DNA from: CAYZQH01 sp050300015
Lineage (GTDB): Bacteria > Pseudomonadota > Gammaproteobacteria > Pseudomonadales > Cellvibrionaceae
Assembly (NCBI GenBank): GCA_050300015.1
Contig: JBNKWZ010000005.1
Span: 62,001 to 126,000, forward strand
Direction: 5' to 3'
DNA length: 64,000 nucleotides
Shown: positions 25,564-34,342 of the stretch, piece after piece
Numbering within the stretch: the first letter of the stretch is position 1
Layout: the number at the start of each line of letters is the position of its first letter
Notes under the pieces: generated by a model
What the model saw: only the letters and a program-made list of their open reading frames with translations
Database searches by the model: none
What the model was told of the DNA's origin: nothing
Program-made: the position numbers and the translations under genes

Positions 25564-27066
25564 CTAAGTGCCACAAAAAGTTTGGTAGGGGCGCGCGTCC
25601 TTCGGTGCGGGTTGGCAGTACTTGTCGTCATAGGGTTGCACAAATGGGGTTTTGAGGACATGAACCAGTTGTTCAAAGGGTTCAAAATTATTCTGGTGGG
25701 CTGCGGAAATGACCTCCTCAATACGGTCATTGCGCGGAATCACCATGGGATTATTGTGTTGAGCGGTTTGTAGTGTTTGCGTGTCGGATTGTCCTGTTTG
25801 CGCCAGCGCTCGTTGCCAGTCGGATAACCACTGCGCAGTCTCTTGGGGAGCCCGATTCAGAGATTTTTCAAACGCTAGTGTGTCCTGGGTGGCTAACGCT
25901 TGTGTGAGCAAAACAAAGGTATTGGTAAAGTCCGTTTGGTTCAATTGCATAGCAGCTAATAAGCGCTGTAACAAACTGGACGTTTGATCTGTAGGCGCCA
26001 TAAACCCCATTTTTTGGCCCATCGTATGTTGCCATTGTTGATTAAACCGCGCTGAAAAATCGTTTAGAGTTGCTTCAATGTGATTGAGTGCACTGGTGTC
26101 ATTTTCAGGGAAGAGAGGCAGTAGGCATTCGGCGAAGCGGGTGAGGTTCCAAAGCGCGATATTAGGCTGATTACCATATGCGTAGCGACCTTGCTGATCA
26201 ATCGAGCTAAATACGGTGCCGGGGTCAAAGGTCTCCATAAAGGCACAAGGGCCGTAATCTATGGTATGGCCAGCGATGGCGGTGTTATCAGTATTCATCA
26301 CTCCGTGAATAAACCCTAAGCTCATCCATTGCGTCACCAATGCCAGTTGCGCGCTGACCACTGCGTCAAACAAGGCCAGTAGTGGGTGAGAGGCCGAGCG
26401 ACACTCCGGGAAGTGTCGGTCGATCACAAAATTCGATAAAGTTTGTAAAGCGGATACATCGCCAAAGGCGCGCATAAACTCAAATGTCCCCACACGAATA
26501 TGACTGCTCGCCACCCGTGTGAGTATTGCGCCCGGTAACGCTTGGTTGCGATACACTTGTTCACCGGTGGTGACGACCGCCAAGGCCCGAGTGGTGGGTA
26601 CATTCAGGGTGTGCATGGCTTCGCTCACCAAAAACTCCCGCAACACGGGTCCCAACGCTGCTCGGCCGTCTCCTCCACGTGAGAATGTGGTTCGACCGGC
26701 ACCCTTTAATTGCAAATCGTAATGCGCGTTATCCGAACTTAACAGTTCGCCTAACAAAATGGCGCGACCATCGCCAAGTTGAGGATTGTAGTGACCAAAT
26801 TGATGGCCTGCATAGGCTTGTGCGATGGGTTTTGCGCCCTGAGGGATGGCGTTGCCCGCAAAAACGTCAATGCCATCGCTGGTGCGCAGCTGAGCAGAAT
26901 CCAGGCGCAACTGCTCGGCCAAGGTAGTGTTCAATACGATTAATTGGGGGGATTGCACGGGCACAGGCTGAGCGGGTTTTGAAAAAGGCTCACCCAATTC
27001 GGCATAGCGGTTATCAAACTGGGCCCCTTGCAGGATACAGCTGCGGGGTTCGGCGGAAATCGACAT
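25564..27066 (-). CDS. selO: Protein adenylyltransferase SelO (YdiU family)
   Basis: 500 residues from the ATG at 27066, the first Met before the conserved FDNRYAELGEPF; an extra upstream 53-residue extension is open but not family-like and is rejected. Pseudokinase-fold motifs: QLKGAGRTTFSRGGDGRAALG region (about 110-130), HGVMNTDNTAI and DYGPCAFME. SelO transfers AMP to proteins, linked to redox stress in E. coli. It ends YQTFCGT, a Cys near the C-terminus where eukaryotic relatives carry selenocysteine. Confidence 0.93.
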   Translation of the reverse strand: MSISAEPRSCILQGAQFDNRYAELGEPFSKPAQPVPVQSPQLIVLNTTLAEQLRLDSAQLRTSDGIDVFAGNAIPQGAKPIAQAYAGHQFGHYNPQLGDGRAILLGELLSSDNAHYDLQLKGAGRTTFSRGGDGRAALGPVLREFLVSEAMHTLNVPTTRALAVVTTGEQVYRNQALPGAILTRVASSHIRVGTFEFMRAFGDVSALQTLSNFVIDRHFPECRSASHPLLALFDAVVSAQLALVTQWMSLGFIHGVMNTDNTAIAGHTIDYGPCAFMETFDPGTVFSSIDQQGRYAYGNQPNIALWNLTRFAECLLPLFPENDTSALNHIEATLNDFSARFNQQWQHTMGQKMGFMAPTDQTSSLLQRLLAAMQLNQTDFTNTFVLLTQALATQDTLAFEKSLNRAPQETAQWLSDWQRALAQTGQSDTQTLQTAQHNNPMVIPRNDRIEEVISAAHQNNFEPFEQLVHVLKTPFVQPYDDKYCQPAPKDARPYQTFCGT

Positions 27067-27263
27067 AGGCACTCGATATGGGGTCTTCTGCGCAGTGTAC
27101 CGCGTTAGCCTTCGTAGGTTAATCAAAGTCATACGAATAAAGGGTGTGGGGAGTAAAACAGTGCATTTGCCTCCCATAAGCGTGTGCAAATGGCCAGGAA
27201 GCTCGGCTCGGCGGGGGCCACTCAAAAAAGCGCTTGGCGTGAGGTCGTTACGCCTGCGGCCTC

Positions 27264-27302
27264 TACCGCATTAACCCGACATAAAGGATTGCCGGGTTAA
27301 TA
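27264..27302. repeat. 39-bp dispersed palindromic repeat, copy 2
   Basis: 37 of 39 positions match 851-889. Here the ends ATTAACCCG and CGGGTTAAT are perfectly complementary. It lies between the 5' end of selO and the 3' end of the esterase gene. Confidence 0.75.
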
Positions 27303-27339
27303 GGTATTTTTATATTCAGGTTTCCTGATGCGGAACCCT

Positions 27340-28431
27340 TTAATCTAACCTTGGGCGAATGGCTTGAGCCATGTCATGGGCCATAGATTCGTGCTCTGCA
27401 GCGGTGGGATGAGCGTCTCGGCTATCTCCGGGGTAATGTTGGCTGGGCACATAATGAACGCTGCTTGATGAAAGGCGTTGAACCGTGGCTTGCAACCGTT
27501 TCCGGAGCTCGGTTTTGGGTTTTTGATTGTTACTGTCATTAACGATGGCCCCCTCGGTAATAAAAATCTGAGCTTTGGGGTGGTCGTGCCGTAAGGTTTG
27601 AATAAATGTTATGTAGCGTTCGACAAAATGTTCGAATTCAGGGAAATCTCCCAAGCTCAGATTAAAGTCGTTGGTGCCCAGTGACACCACAATGACATCG
27701 GCTTGAAATTGACTTTGATCCCATTGCTCGGCATCACTACCCGTGGGTATAGTCAGTTTGTAAAACTCTGGCGCATTCATTTCAGTTTTGCCATCCCAAC
27801 TGCGTACCAGGCCTTTACCGCCATAGCACACCAATTGGGTTTCGGCATCTAGATGTTCTCCCAGTAACATCCCGTATGCCCGCGCGCCAAACCACCATTT
27901 GAACTTCTCGTCTTGCATGGGTTGTTCAAGGTTGGGGCGGTTGGCCACTTCACCACAGGTGACGGAGTCGCCAATGACCAATAACTTTCGCCTAGCAGGT
28001 GTAGGTGGGTTTTCTAATTTCCCGTCGACAAAAACACGCCCAACCGTTGCGACGCCTAACCAAGTTTCGGTGTTGTGGCGCAATTCTAGGGTGACTTTTT
28101 GAGGATGCTGACTTTTAAAAATGTTGAGCGTTTTTCGAGTTTTGGGTAACAAGATGTTGTGAGAGTACTGTCCATCAACGAATACGGCAAAGTGGTTTTT
28201 GCCGGTGGAGCTCTGGCCCTCAATGTTCACTTCGGTGGCGGTTACAGTGAGGGCTATTCCGACGCCCGGGTAACCCAACACCATATTGCCATCCTTTACG
28301 AGATATCTGCCAAATCGATGTATGTGGTTGTCCAAGGGGGAGACCCCGATTTCGCCGGTGCCTGCGTAGGCCACGCCGGCACACTTTAACAGTAAGGTGA
28401 GTAGACTGACTTTAAGGGATGTTCTGAGCAT
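27340..28431 (-). CDS. Secreted SGNH esterase, CE2-like
   Basis: 363 residues from the ATG at 28431, giving a clean signal peptide (MLRTSLK... to VAYA); an upstream TTG adds five residues. Residues about 25-140 form a jelly-roll-like domain and about 145-363 an SGNH hydrolase with GDS (block I), GTND (block III) and DAHP (block V). The two-domain layout matches carbohydrate esterase family 2, which deacetylates plant polysaccharides. No adjacent glycoside hydrolase; a GH28-like gene lies 19 kb away. Confidence 0.82.
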   Translation of the reverse strand: MLRTSLKVSLLTLLLKCAGVAYAGTGEIGVSPLDNHIHRFGRYLVKDGNMVLGYPGVGIALTVTATEVNIEGQSSTGKNHFAVFVDGQYSHNILLPKTRKTLNIFKSQHPQKVTLELRHNTETWLGVATVGRVFVDGKLENPPTPARRKLLVIGDSVTCGEVANRPNLEQPMQDEKFKWWFGARAYGMLLGEHLDAETQLVCYGGKGLVRSWDGKTEMNAPEFYKLTIPTGSDAEQWDQSQFQADVIVVSLGTNDFNLSLGDFPEFEHFVERYITFIQTLRHDHPKAQIFITEGAIVNDSNNQKPKTELRKRLQATVQRLSSSSVHYVPSQHYPGDSRDAHPTAAEHESMAHDMAQAIRPRLD

Positions 28432-28666
28432 GATAAAGCTTCGCAAAAAGCGGTTACTTTACCGTGCTCAGCATAGGTTTGGCAAAGGGGCCTGTGGCTC
28501 ACGATCAGTACACGCTTATGCTGTATTTGTGAACGCGTAGCGTTGTAACAGTATGTGTTAGTGGCCGGCAAGGTCCAATCTGAGCGCATCGATTGCGATT
28601 TTTAAGAGATGTGGACATTCAGCATTAAAACAGATGCGCCCAAAAATAAAAGCATTGCGAGGGGCA
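28432..28666. other. Intergenic region between esterase and small gene
   Basis: No gene or clear signal is visible. It presumably carries the esterase promoter on the minus strand. Confidence 0.4.
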
Positions 28667-28888
28667 TTACAGTGCTTTTATGCTTTCCAGTGCGGACAGC
28701 GTTGGTGATGCTTCCAAAATACCTATCAATCTAAGCGGTTTTCCTTTTATCTTTACGCAGTTTGGAGCAGTAGAGACCGTGGACGGACCGGGATATTGAA
28801 TGGGGCTTTCGGCATCGAAGAACAATGCTAAAGGCTGTAAAATAGGTTTTTCTCGAGACTGCGCGCTGAATTCAAGTGGTGCACCCAT
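28667..28888 (-). CDS. Possible small protein, unknown function
   Basis: 73 residues starting ATG, with AGTAGG about 3 nt upstream on the minus strand. The middle reads PSTVSTAPNCVKIKGKPLR, faintly like small repeat/PAAR-type proteins, but I do not recognise it. Composition is acceptable, with no signal peptide or membrane helix. It may be a chance frame. Confidence 0.35.
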   Translation of the reverse strand: MGAPLEFSAQSREKPILQPLALFFDAESPIQYPGPSTVSTAPNCVKIKGKPLRLIGILEASPTLSALESIKAL

Positions 28889-29002
28889 TGCCTACTTAAA
28901 TAGGAGCGCGTGCGCATGGTGTTTTATGAAAATATAGGGTGCAGTTAGAGCGAGCCTGAATAGCAGGTTGTAATATTTCAATCGAATAGGGCGATCAACG
29001 TT

Positions 29003-29476
29003 TTGAGAAACAATCAACATAATTTATTGCTGAGCAAATGCTGGGTATATTTACTGTCTTGTGCAGTATGGGTGTTCTCGATGGAGGGTGTCGCCGCGGA
29101 GTTGAAACCTTTTCACAGTGATGGGTGTTCGTTGTTTCCTGATGAAAATTTCATGACACAGCAAAGCTGGTGTGGCTGTTGTGTGGCGCACGACGTCGCG
29201 TATTGGCAAGGTGGAACCTCGGAAGAACGCAAACAGGCAGATCAGGCGTTAAAGGATTGTGTGGCTAAGGCGACAGGAGATGAGACGCTTGCAAGCCTCA
29301 TGTATGACGGGGTTCGAATGGGGGGTAGCCCTTATTTTTACAACTGGTATCGGTGGGGGTATGGTTGGTCTTATGGTCGGCTCTACCAACCCCTAACGGA
29401 AAACGAAAAGCGCCGAGCAGAAATGTTGCTAGAGGCGTACCTACTAGAAGCGGACAATGCACTTTGCCCTGAGTGA
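29003..29476 (+). CDS. Secreted phospholipase A2-like protein
   Basis: 157 residues from a TTG start. A signal peptide (about 1-32) precedes a Cys-rich domain: DGCSLFPD (40-47) resembles the calcium-binding loop and CCVAHDVAYW (59-68) the His-Asp active site of phospholipase A2. Further aromatic-rich segment (YFYNWYRWGYGW) and a C-terminal Cys. Could release fatty acids from phospholipids outside the cell. Function is inferred from the motifs only. Convergent with ade. Confidence 0.65.
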   Translation: MRNNQHNLLLSKCWVYLLSCAVWVFSMEGVAAELKPFHSDGCSLFPDENFMTQQSWCGCCVAHDVAYWQGGTSEERKQADQALKDCVAKATGDETLASLMYDGVRMGGSPYFYNWYRWGYGWSYGRLYQPLTENEKRRAEMLLEAYLLEADNALCPE

Positions 29477-29497
29477 GGCCAAGTGGGTGTTGTGGGT

Positions 29498-31219
29498 TCA
29501 CTCGGTAGTTTCTAGCAAGCAAAAATTATCCACATCCACTAGACCTTGATCCGTGATTTTTAAGTGTGGAATCACCGGTAATGCCAAAAAGGCCAACTGT
29601 AAAAAAGGCTCTGGTAGCGGGCACCCCATTGATCGAATAGCTTTGCGTAATTGGATAAGGTCTTGGTGTACGGCTTCATAAGGGTTGAGGCTCATCAGTC
29701 CGGCCACCGGCAACGCGAGCTCGGCGATAATCTTGCCATCTACCGCCGCCACAAAACCACCTCCCAAGGTTATTAGGTGATTCACCGCGCAGACCATATC
29801 AGAATCTTGAGTCCCCACCACGCAAATATTATGACTGTCGTGACCCACCGAAGAGGCTAGGGCACCTTGATGGAGTTGAAAGCCGGTGACAAAACCTCGA
29901 CCGATATTTTGATGGTAGCCGTGCCGCTCTAAAACGCAGATTTTTAAAATGTCTTGCTCGAGATCACTTACGCGTGCGCCGGCTTGGCTCGGTACCGGAA
30001 GGTTGAGGTGTTGGGTGATAATACTGCCCGGTTCCACACCAATGACCGGTAGTGCTTGGGCGGAGCTGACGATACGGAGGTTTTCATCCGTAATGGGCTT
30101 GCGCTTCATGCTGTTGAGCCCAACGGGAGCAACCGGTTGCCGTTGGGAGAATAGATCCGCGGATACTAGCCTGCCTGCAGAAATGACTTGCGCCACAGTA
30201 CATTGGCGATAATCAGACAACAGTGCCAAATCGGCTCTTTTTCCCGGTGCCACAAGACCCCTGTCAAACAAACGAAAAGCCCTCGCTGCGGACCAGGTGG
30301 CAGCGCGGTAGGCATCCCCGGGGTCGATGCCGCTGGCGATGGCCGTGCGAATGAGATGGTCAATGTGGCCTTCCTCTGCAATGTCTAAAGGGTTGCGGTC
30401 ATCGGTGCAAAAGCCCATGGCATTGGAAGTGCAAGCATTGAGCAGTGGCGCGAGCGTGCTTAGATCCTTTGACACCGACCCTTCGCGTATCAGCACATGC
30501 ATGCCTTTGCGGAGTTTTTCTGCGGCTTCCTCTTGTGAAGTGGTTTCGTGGCAATTACAAATTCCGCACGCGAGGTAAGCATTCAAGGCTTTGCCTGTAA
30601 CCATCGGCGCATGCCCATCAATGTGCCACCCTTCAAATGCCACGAGCTTGTCTAAAACATCGGGTGTTTTTGCCAGAAGTCCGGGGTAGTTCATAAACTC
30701 TGCCAAACCGATCACTGAAGGATGGTCGCGCAGCGACACCAGGTCCTCTGCTGTTAAGCGGGCACCCGCTGTTTCTAGGTGGGTGGCAGGCACGCAAGAA
30801 GACAGTTGAACGTACAGATCTAGGCAGGTTTGCTCGGCACATTGGAAGAAATACTGTATGCCTTCTTTACCCAATACATTTGCAATTTCATGGGGGTCAC
30901 ATATGGCCGTGGTGGTGCCTCGCGGCAAAACGCAGCGGTCAAACTCCAGTGGTGTGACCAAGCTGGATTCACAATGGACGTGGGTATCGATAAAGCCCGG
31001 TACCACAGTCAAGCCGCTACCCTCTATTTCCGTGATGCCTTCGTAGGTGTCACAGGTCCCCACTATAGTGTCGCCACAAATAGCGATGTCGCTTTGAATG
31101 AGCGTACCGGTGATCACATCTAAAAATTGGGTATTCTTGATCACCAGGTCTGCGGCAGTTCTACCAAGGGCTTGATCGATTTTATGAGCGATACGATTTG
31201 TGGCGGCGGGTTGAGTCAT
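29498..31219 (-). CDS. ade: Adenine deaminase
   Basis: 573 residues from the ATG at 31219 (GAGGCT about 4 nt upstream); in-frame starts at 31234 and 31285 are alternatives. Amidohydrolase motifs: FIDTHVHCESS (metal ligands), GTTTAICDPHEIANV, HIDGHAP and the FCTDDR Asp. It is the AdeC type, which deaminates adenine to hypoxanthine in purine salvage. The C-terminal half (about 400-573) is the extra domain of that family. guaD follows on the same strand 258 bp upstream. Confidence 0.93.
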   Translation of the reverse strand: MTQPAATNRIAHKIDQALGRTAADLVIKNTQFLDVITGTLIQSDIAICGDTIVGTCDTYEGITEIEGSGLTVVPGFIDTHVHCESSLVTPLEFDRCVLPRGTTTAICDPHEIANVLGKEGIQYFFQCAEQTCLDLYVQLSSCVPATHLETAGARLTAEDLVSLRDHPSVIGLAEFMNYPGLLAKTPDVLDKLVAFEGWHIDGHAPMVTGKALNAYLACGICNCHETTSQEEAAEKLRKGMHVLIREGSVSKDLSTLAPLLNACTSNAMGFCTDDRNPLDIAEEGHIDHLIRTAIASGIDPGDAYRAATWSAARAFRLFDRGLVAPGKRADLALLSDYRQCTVAQVISAGRLVSADLFSQRQPVAPVGLNSMKRKPITDENLRIVSSAQALPVIGVEPGSIITQHLNLPVPSQAGARVSDLEQDILKICVLERHGYHQNIGRGFVTGFQLHQGALASSVGHDSHNICVVGTQDSDMVCAVNHLITLGGGFVAAVDGKIIAELALPVAGLMSLNPYEAVHQDLIQLRKAIRSMGCPLPEPFLQLAFLALPVIPHLKITDQGLVDVDNFCLLETTE

Positions 31220-31477
31220 AGAGCCTCGAGGCATTGTTTCAAGGTAAGCCTTTGATGCGTTTAAAAGTTCGAAGTTGCATGACAACTGGCACCAGGCTAC
31301 TGGGAGTTTAGTTCAGTTAATAGTCGCAGGTATTGGTTATCGATGTGCGTACACGCCGACGGGTGTGCATGCACGCTAAAGAAAGCTTTGACGGAGTGGG
31401 GCAAATTTTGCCATTTGCTATCAATACATGATTACTCAATTCTGAAATATAAGCACCCATAGCGGCTCTTAAACCAA

Positions 31478-32797
31478 TTATGGTGTGTGATTGCGGTTAT
31501 GTCGTATTTGTCCCATTGCGTAAACGCGATCTACTACACGGTCGTCTGCTAAGGTATTCAGAACAAACAGTAACTCTTTAATGCTTTGACAATAAGGGGT
31601 TCGATAACTTAAAAATGGCGTGGCTTTTAAGTTCAATACAATAAAGTCGGCCTCTTTCCCAGTTTCAAAGTTGCCGATCTTGTCGTTCAAATCCAGAGCC
31701 TTGGCGCCGCCGAGTGTGGCCAAATAATGGGCCTGGAACGGGTCGAGCGTGTGACCGCGCAGTTGCTGGATTTTGTATGCCTCATCCATGGTGCGAAACA
31801 TGGAAAAGCTGGTACCTCCGCCCACATCGGTACCCAAGCCCACTTTAACGCCAAGGCTTTGCATCTGCTTCAGATTAAATAAGCCGGAGCCCAAAAATAA
31901 ATTAGAGGTCGGGCAGTGGGAGAGGGCGGAGTTGGTCTTTGCCAGGCGTTCACAGTCACAGTCTTGTAAATGAATACCATGGGCAAAGATACTGCGTTTT
32001 CCTAAGAGGTTGGCTTTGTCGTATACATCCAAATAGGTGGCGCTTTCTGGGAACAATTCGGCCACCCAGGCCATTTCTTGTGGGTTTTCCGCCAGATGAG
32101 TGTGCATATACACATCTGGGTGCTCTTGCAGCAACTGACCGGCCGTTTGGAGCTGTTCTGTCGTGCTGGTGGGCGCAAACCGTGGCGTGACGGCATATTG
32201 TAATCGCTCGATGTTGTGCCATTTCTCGATCAGCGATTTGGATTGATGGTAGCCGGTTTGGGGCGTGTCACATAAGGCGGCCGGTGCGTTGCGGTCCATG
32301 AGCACTTTACCTGCGATCATGCGCAAACCACGTTGCTGAGCTTCACCGAAAAAGGCATCAACGGAAGTTGGGTGTACGGTGCCAAATACCAGCGCCGTGG
32401 TGGTCCCATTGCGTAATAGCTCGTCTAGAAACACCGTGGCAGTTTGTTTGCCATAGTCATAATCTGCAAATTTGGCTTCTGAGGGAAAGGTGTAGGTATT
32501 GAGCCAGCTTAGCAATTGCTCACCAAAAGCGGCGATCATTTCCGTTTGTGGGAAATGAATATGAGTGTCCACAAAACCTGGAGTAATCAAATGATCAGGT
32601 AGGTGTTCGATATGGGCAGAGTCATGAATCATCGGCATAAGTTCTGCTGCAGGTCCCACAGTCTCAACGCGCCCTTGGTTGACAATCAGTAGGCCATCTT
32701 CAAAATATTCCCAAGCGTCGTCTCCATGGGTAAAGGGGTCGTGTAGAAAATGCAGTATTTTCGATCGCAAAATGTGACGTTCATTGGTTGCTGTCAT
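31478..32797 (-). CDS. guaD: Guanine deaminase
   Basis: 439 residues, the length of bacterial GuaD. Zinc ligands: GFVDTHIHFPQ near residue 78, HTHLAEN near 230, FAHGIHL near 270 and GLGTDVGGG near 322. It converts guanine to xanthine. With ade downstream it forms a purine-deaminating pair, though no xanthine dehydrogenase or permease is in the window. Confidence 0.95.
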   Translation of the reverse strand: MTATNERHILRSKILHFLHDPFTHGDDAWEYFEDGLLIVNQGRVETVGPAAELMPMIHDSAHIEHLPDHLITPGFVDTHIHFPQTEMIAAFGEQLLSWLNTYTFPSEAKFADYDYGKQTATVFLDELLRNGTTTALVFGTVHPTSVDAFFGEAQQRGLRMIAGKVLMDRNAPAALCDTPQTGYHQSKSLIEKWHNIERLQYAVTPRFAPTSTTEQLQTAGQLLQEHPDVYMHTHLAENPQEMAWVAELFPESATYLDVYDKANLLGKRSIFAHGIHLQDCDCERLAKTNSALSHCPTSNLFLGSGLFNLKQMQSLGVKVGLGTDVGGGTSFSMFRTMDEAYKIQQLRGHTLDPFQAHYLATLGGAKALDLNDKIGNFETGKEADFIVLNLKATPFLSYRTPYCQSIKELLFVLNTLADDRVVDRVYAMGQIRHNRNHTP

Positions 32798-33284
32798 CTG
32801 AATGCCGCCCCTATGGCATTTTGTATTTATGAAATCGGTGTTTCTAGGGAGCCTCTGATTAAGTCCTAACGGCTTCTGACTTACAGAGCACTTCGAGGTT
32901 GCGGCAGTGTTTTAGCTCCCGCAAGAAAGGCATTTCTATCTTTCATGGTGGTCAAGGCATATTCGTGGTCTCTTGAGAAGCGCTAACACATAGGGAGGCC
33001 TTGAAAACTCAATCGGGCGCGGCCTCCAAGCCCGTTCACTTCGTAAATCGCCTAGATACATGAGCATTGCGGTCACGTGCACAGCTGCAGGCGTTAAGGT
33101 GGTGCAGGAGGTTAAAGTCCTGGAGCCATTGGGGCTGGATTCGATACCGTAGATCCGTTGCGCAAAACTCGAGCTTCATTAAAAACCGGGTTGTGAATAA
33201 AGAGCTTGGTTAAGAGAAAAGATAGTCAAGACAGGGGCAGGGCAGGTGCCGTAGACACCGGCCCGCCTCTTCCGTTTTAGGTTG
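32798..33284. other. Gene-free stretch guaD/cysK (487 bp)
   Basis: No gene supported on either strand. A 30-codon open frame from the ATG at 33060 is unrecognised. I see no repeats shared with the rest of the window. It could be a decayed gene. Confidence 0.4.
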
Positions 33285-34199
33285 TTATAGGAATAAGTCT
33301 TCAATGGATAGGTATCGCTCGCCTGTATCATAGCTAAAGATGACCACTTTACTGCCGGGTGCAAAGTTCGCCTCTTCCTTTTTCACCGCTGCCAAAGTGG
33401 CGCCGGAGGAGATGCCTAAAAATAGGCCCTCTAATTTGGCGCAGTCTCTGGCCATTTGAAAAGCACTTTCTTCGCTCACTTGAATGGTGCCGTCGAGCAA
33501 TGTTGTGTCTAAGTTCTCTGGCACAAAACCCGCGCCAATGCCCTGTAAACGATGTAAGCCTTTTTCTCCACCGCTGATAACCGGGGATTTTTCCGGCTCA
33601 ACCGCCAGGACTTTTAAGTTCGGAAAGGTGGGCTTTAGTGCCTGTGCGCAACCGGTAATATGCCCGCCTGTGCCAACACCTGTGATCAGATAATCGATAC
33701 CATCGGCGAAATCTGCAAGTATCTCTTTAGCAGTGGTATTTTTGTGGGCTTCCACGTTGGCAGGGTTGTTAAATTGTTGAGGCATCCAACTGTTGTCATG
33801 CTCCAACAGCAGCTCATTGGCCTTGTTAATGGCGCCTCCCATGCCCAGTTCTTTTGGTGTTAATACAAGCTCTGCTCCAAGCGCCGCCATGTTGCGGCGG
33901 CGCTCGATGGACATGGATTCGGGCATGGTTAAGATTAAACGATAGCCTTTGACTGCAGCGACCATAGCAAGCCCAATACCCGTATTGCCAGAGGTGGGCT
34001 CGATAATCACAGTGTCCGCATTGATTAAATTTTTAGCCTCCGCATCCTCTAGCATGGCCAGTGCAATACGGTCTTTAATACTGCTGCCGGGGTTGAATCT
34101 CTCAACTTTCATCCATACCTCGATGTCGCTTCGAAAAAGTCGATTGATTCGAATGTGAGGCGTATTGCCGATAGAATCCAAAACAGAATTGAATTTCAC
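33285..34199 (-). CDS. cysK: Cysteine synthase A
   Basis: 304 residues from the GTG at 34199, chosen because AGGAGAGGAG precedes it closely; the protein then starts VKFNSVLDSIGNTP. The PLP Lys lies in PGSSIKDRIA, and PTSGNTGIGLA is the substrate loop; GTGGHITG binds phosphate. It makes cysteine from O-acetylserine and sulfide, downstream of CysDN in sulfate assimilation. Other OASS-family members (CysM) are less likely given the TSGNTGIGLA pattern. Confidence 0.93.
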   Translation of the reverse strand: MKFNSVLDSIGNTPHIRINRLFRSDIEVWMKVERFNPGSSIKDRIALAMLEDAEAKNLINADTVIIEPTSGNTGIGLAMVAAVKGYRLILTMPESMSIERRRNMAALGAELVLTPKELGMGGAINKANELLLEHDNSWMPQQFNNPANVEAHKNTTAKEILADFADGIDYLITGVGTGGHITGCAQALKPTFPNLKVLAVEPEKSPVISGGEKGLHRLQGIGAGFVPENLDTTLLDGTIQVSEESAFQMARDCAKLEGLFLGISSGATLAAVKKEEANFAPGSKVVIFSYDTGERYLSIEDLFL

Positions 34200-34310
34200 G
34201 ATGGTCTCCTCTCCTAGGGGGTTTTTATTTATCAAGCCAGTGGCCTTTAGGCAGGCTTGCTTTTAGGTGTTAACGCATTGAATAACGCTAATGGTAATTA
34301 TGGGTGGTAC

Positions 34311-34338
34311 AAAAAAGCCCCTGTAAAAGGGGCTTAAA
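34311..34338 (-). terminator. Terminator of gltA
   Basis: GCCCCT and AGGGGC (34317-34322, 34328-34333) with a 5-nt loop and A-runs on both sides, so it gives a T-run on either strand. It lies 5 bp beyond the gltA stop. Confidence 0.85.
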
Positions 34339-34342
34339 AAGG

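Noticed and set aside
27067..27225. N-terminal extension of SelO by 53 codons
   Set aside because: Not similar to the family start; the ATG at 27066 fits the known length.
32840..32885. Sequence resembling an insertion-sequence end (GAGCCTCTGATTAAGTC)
   Set aside because: No matching inverted end or transposase nearby; resemblance from memory only.
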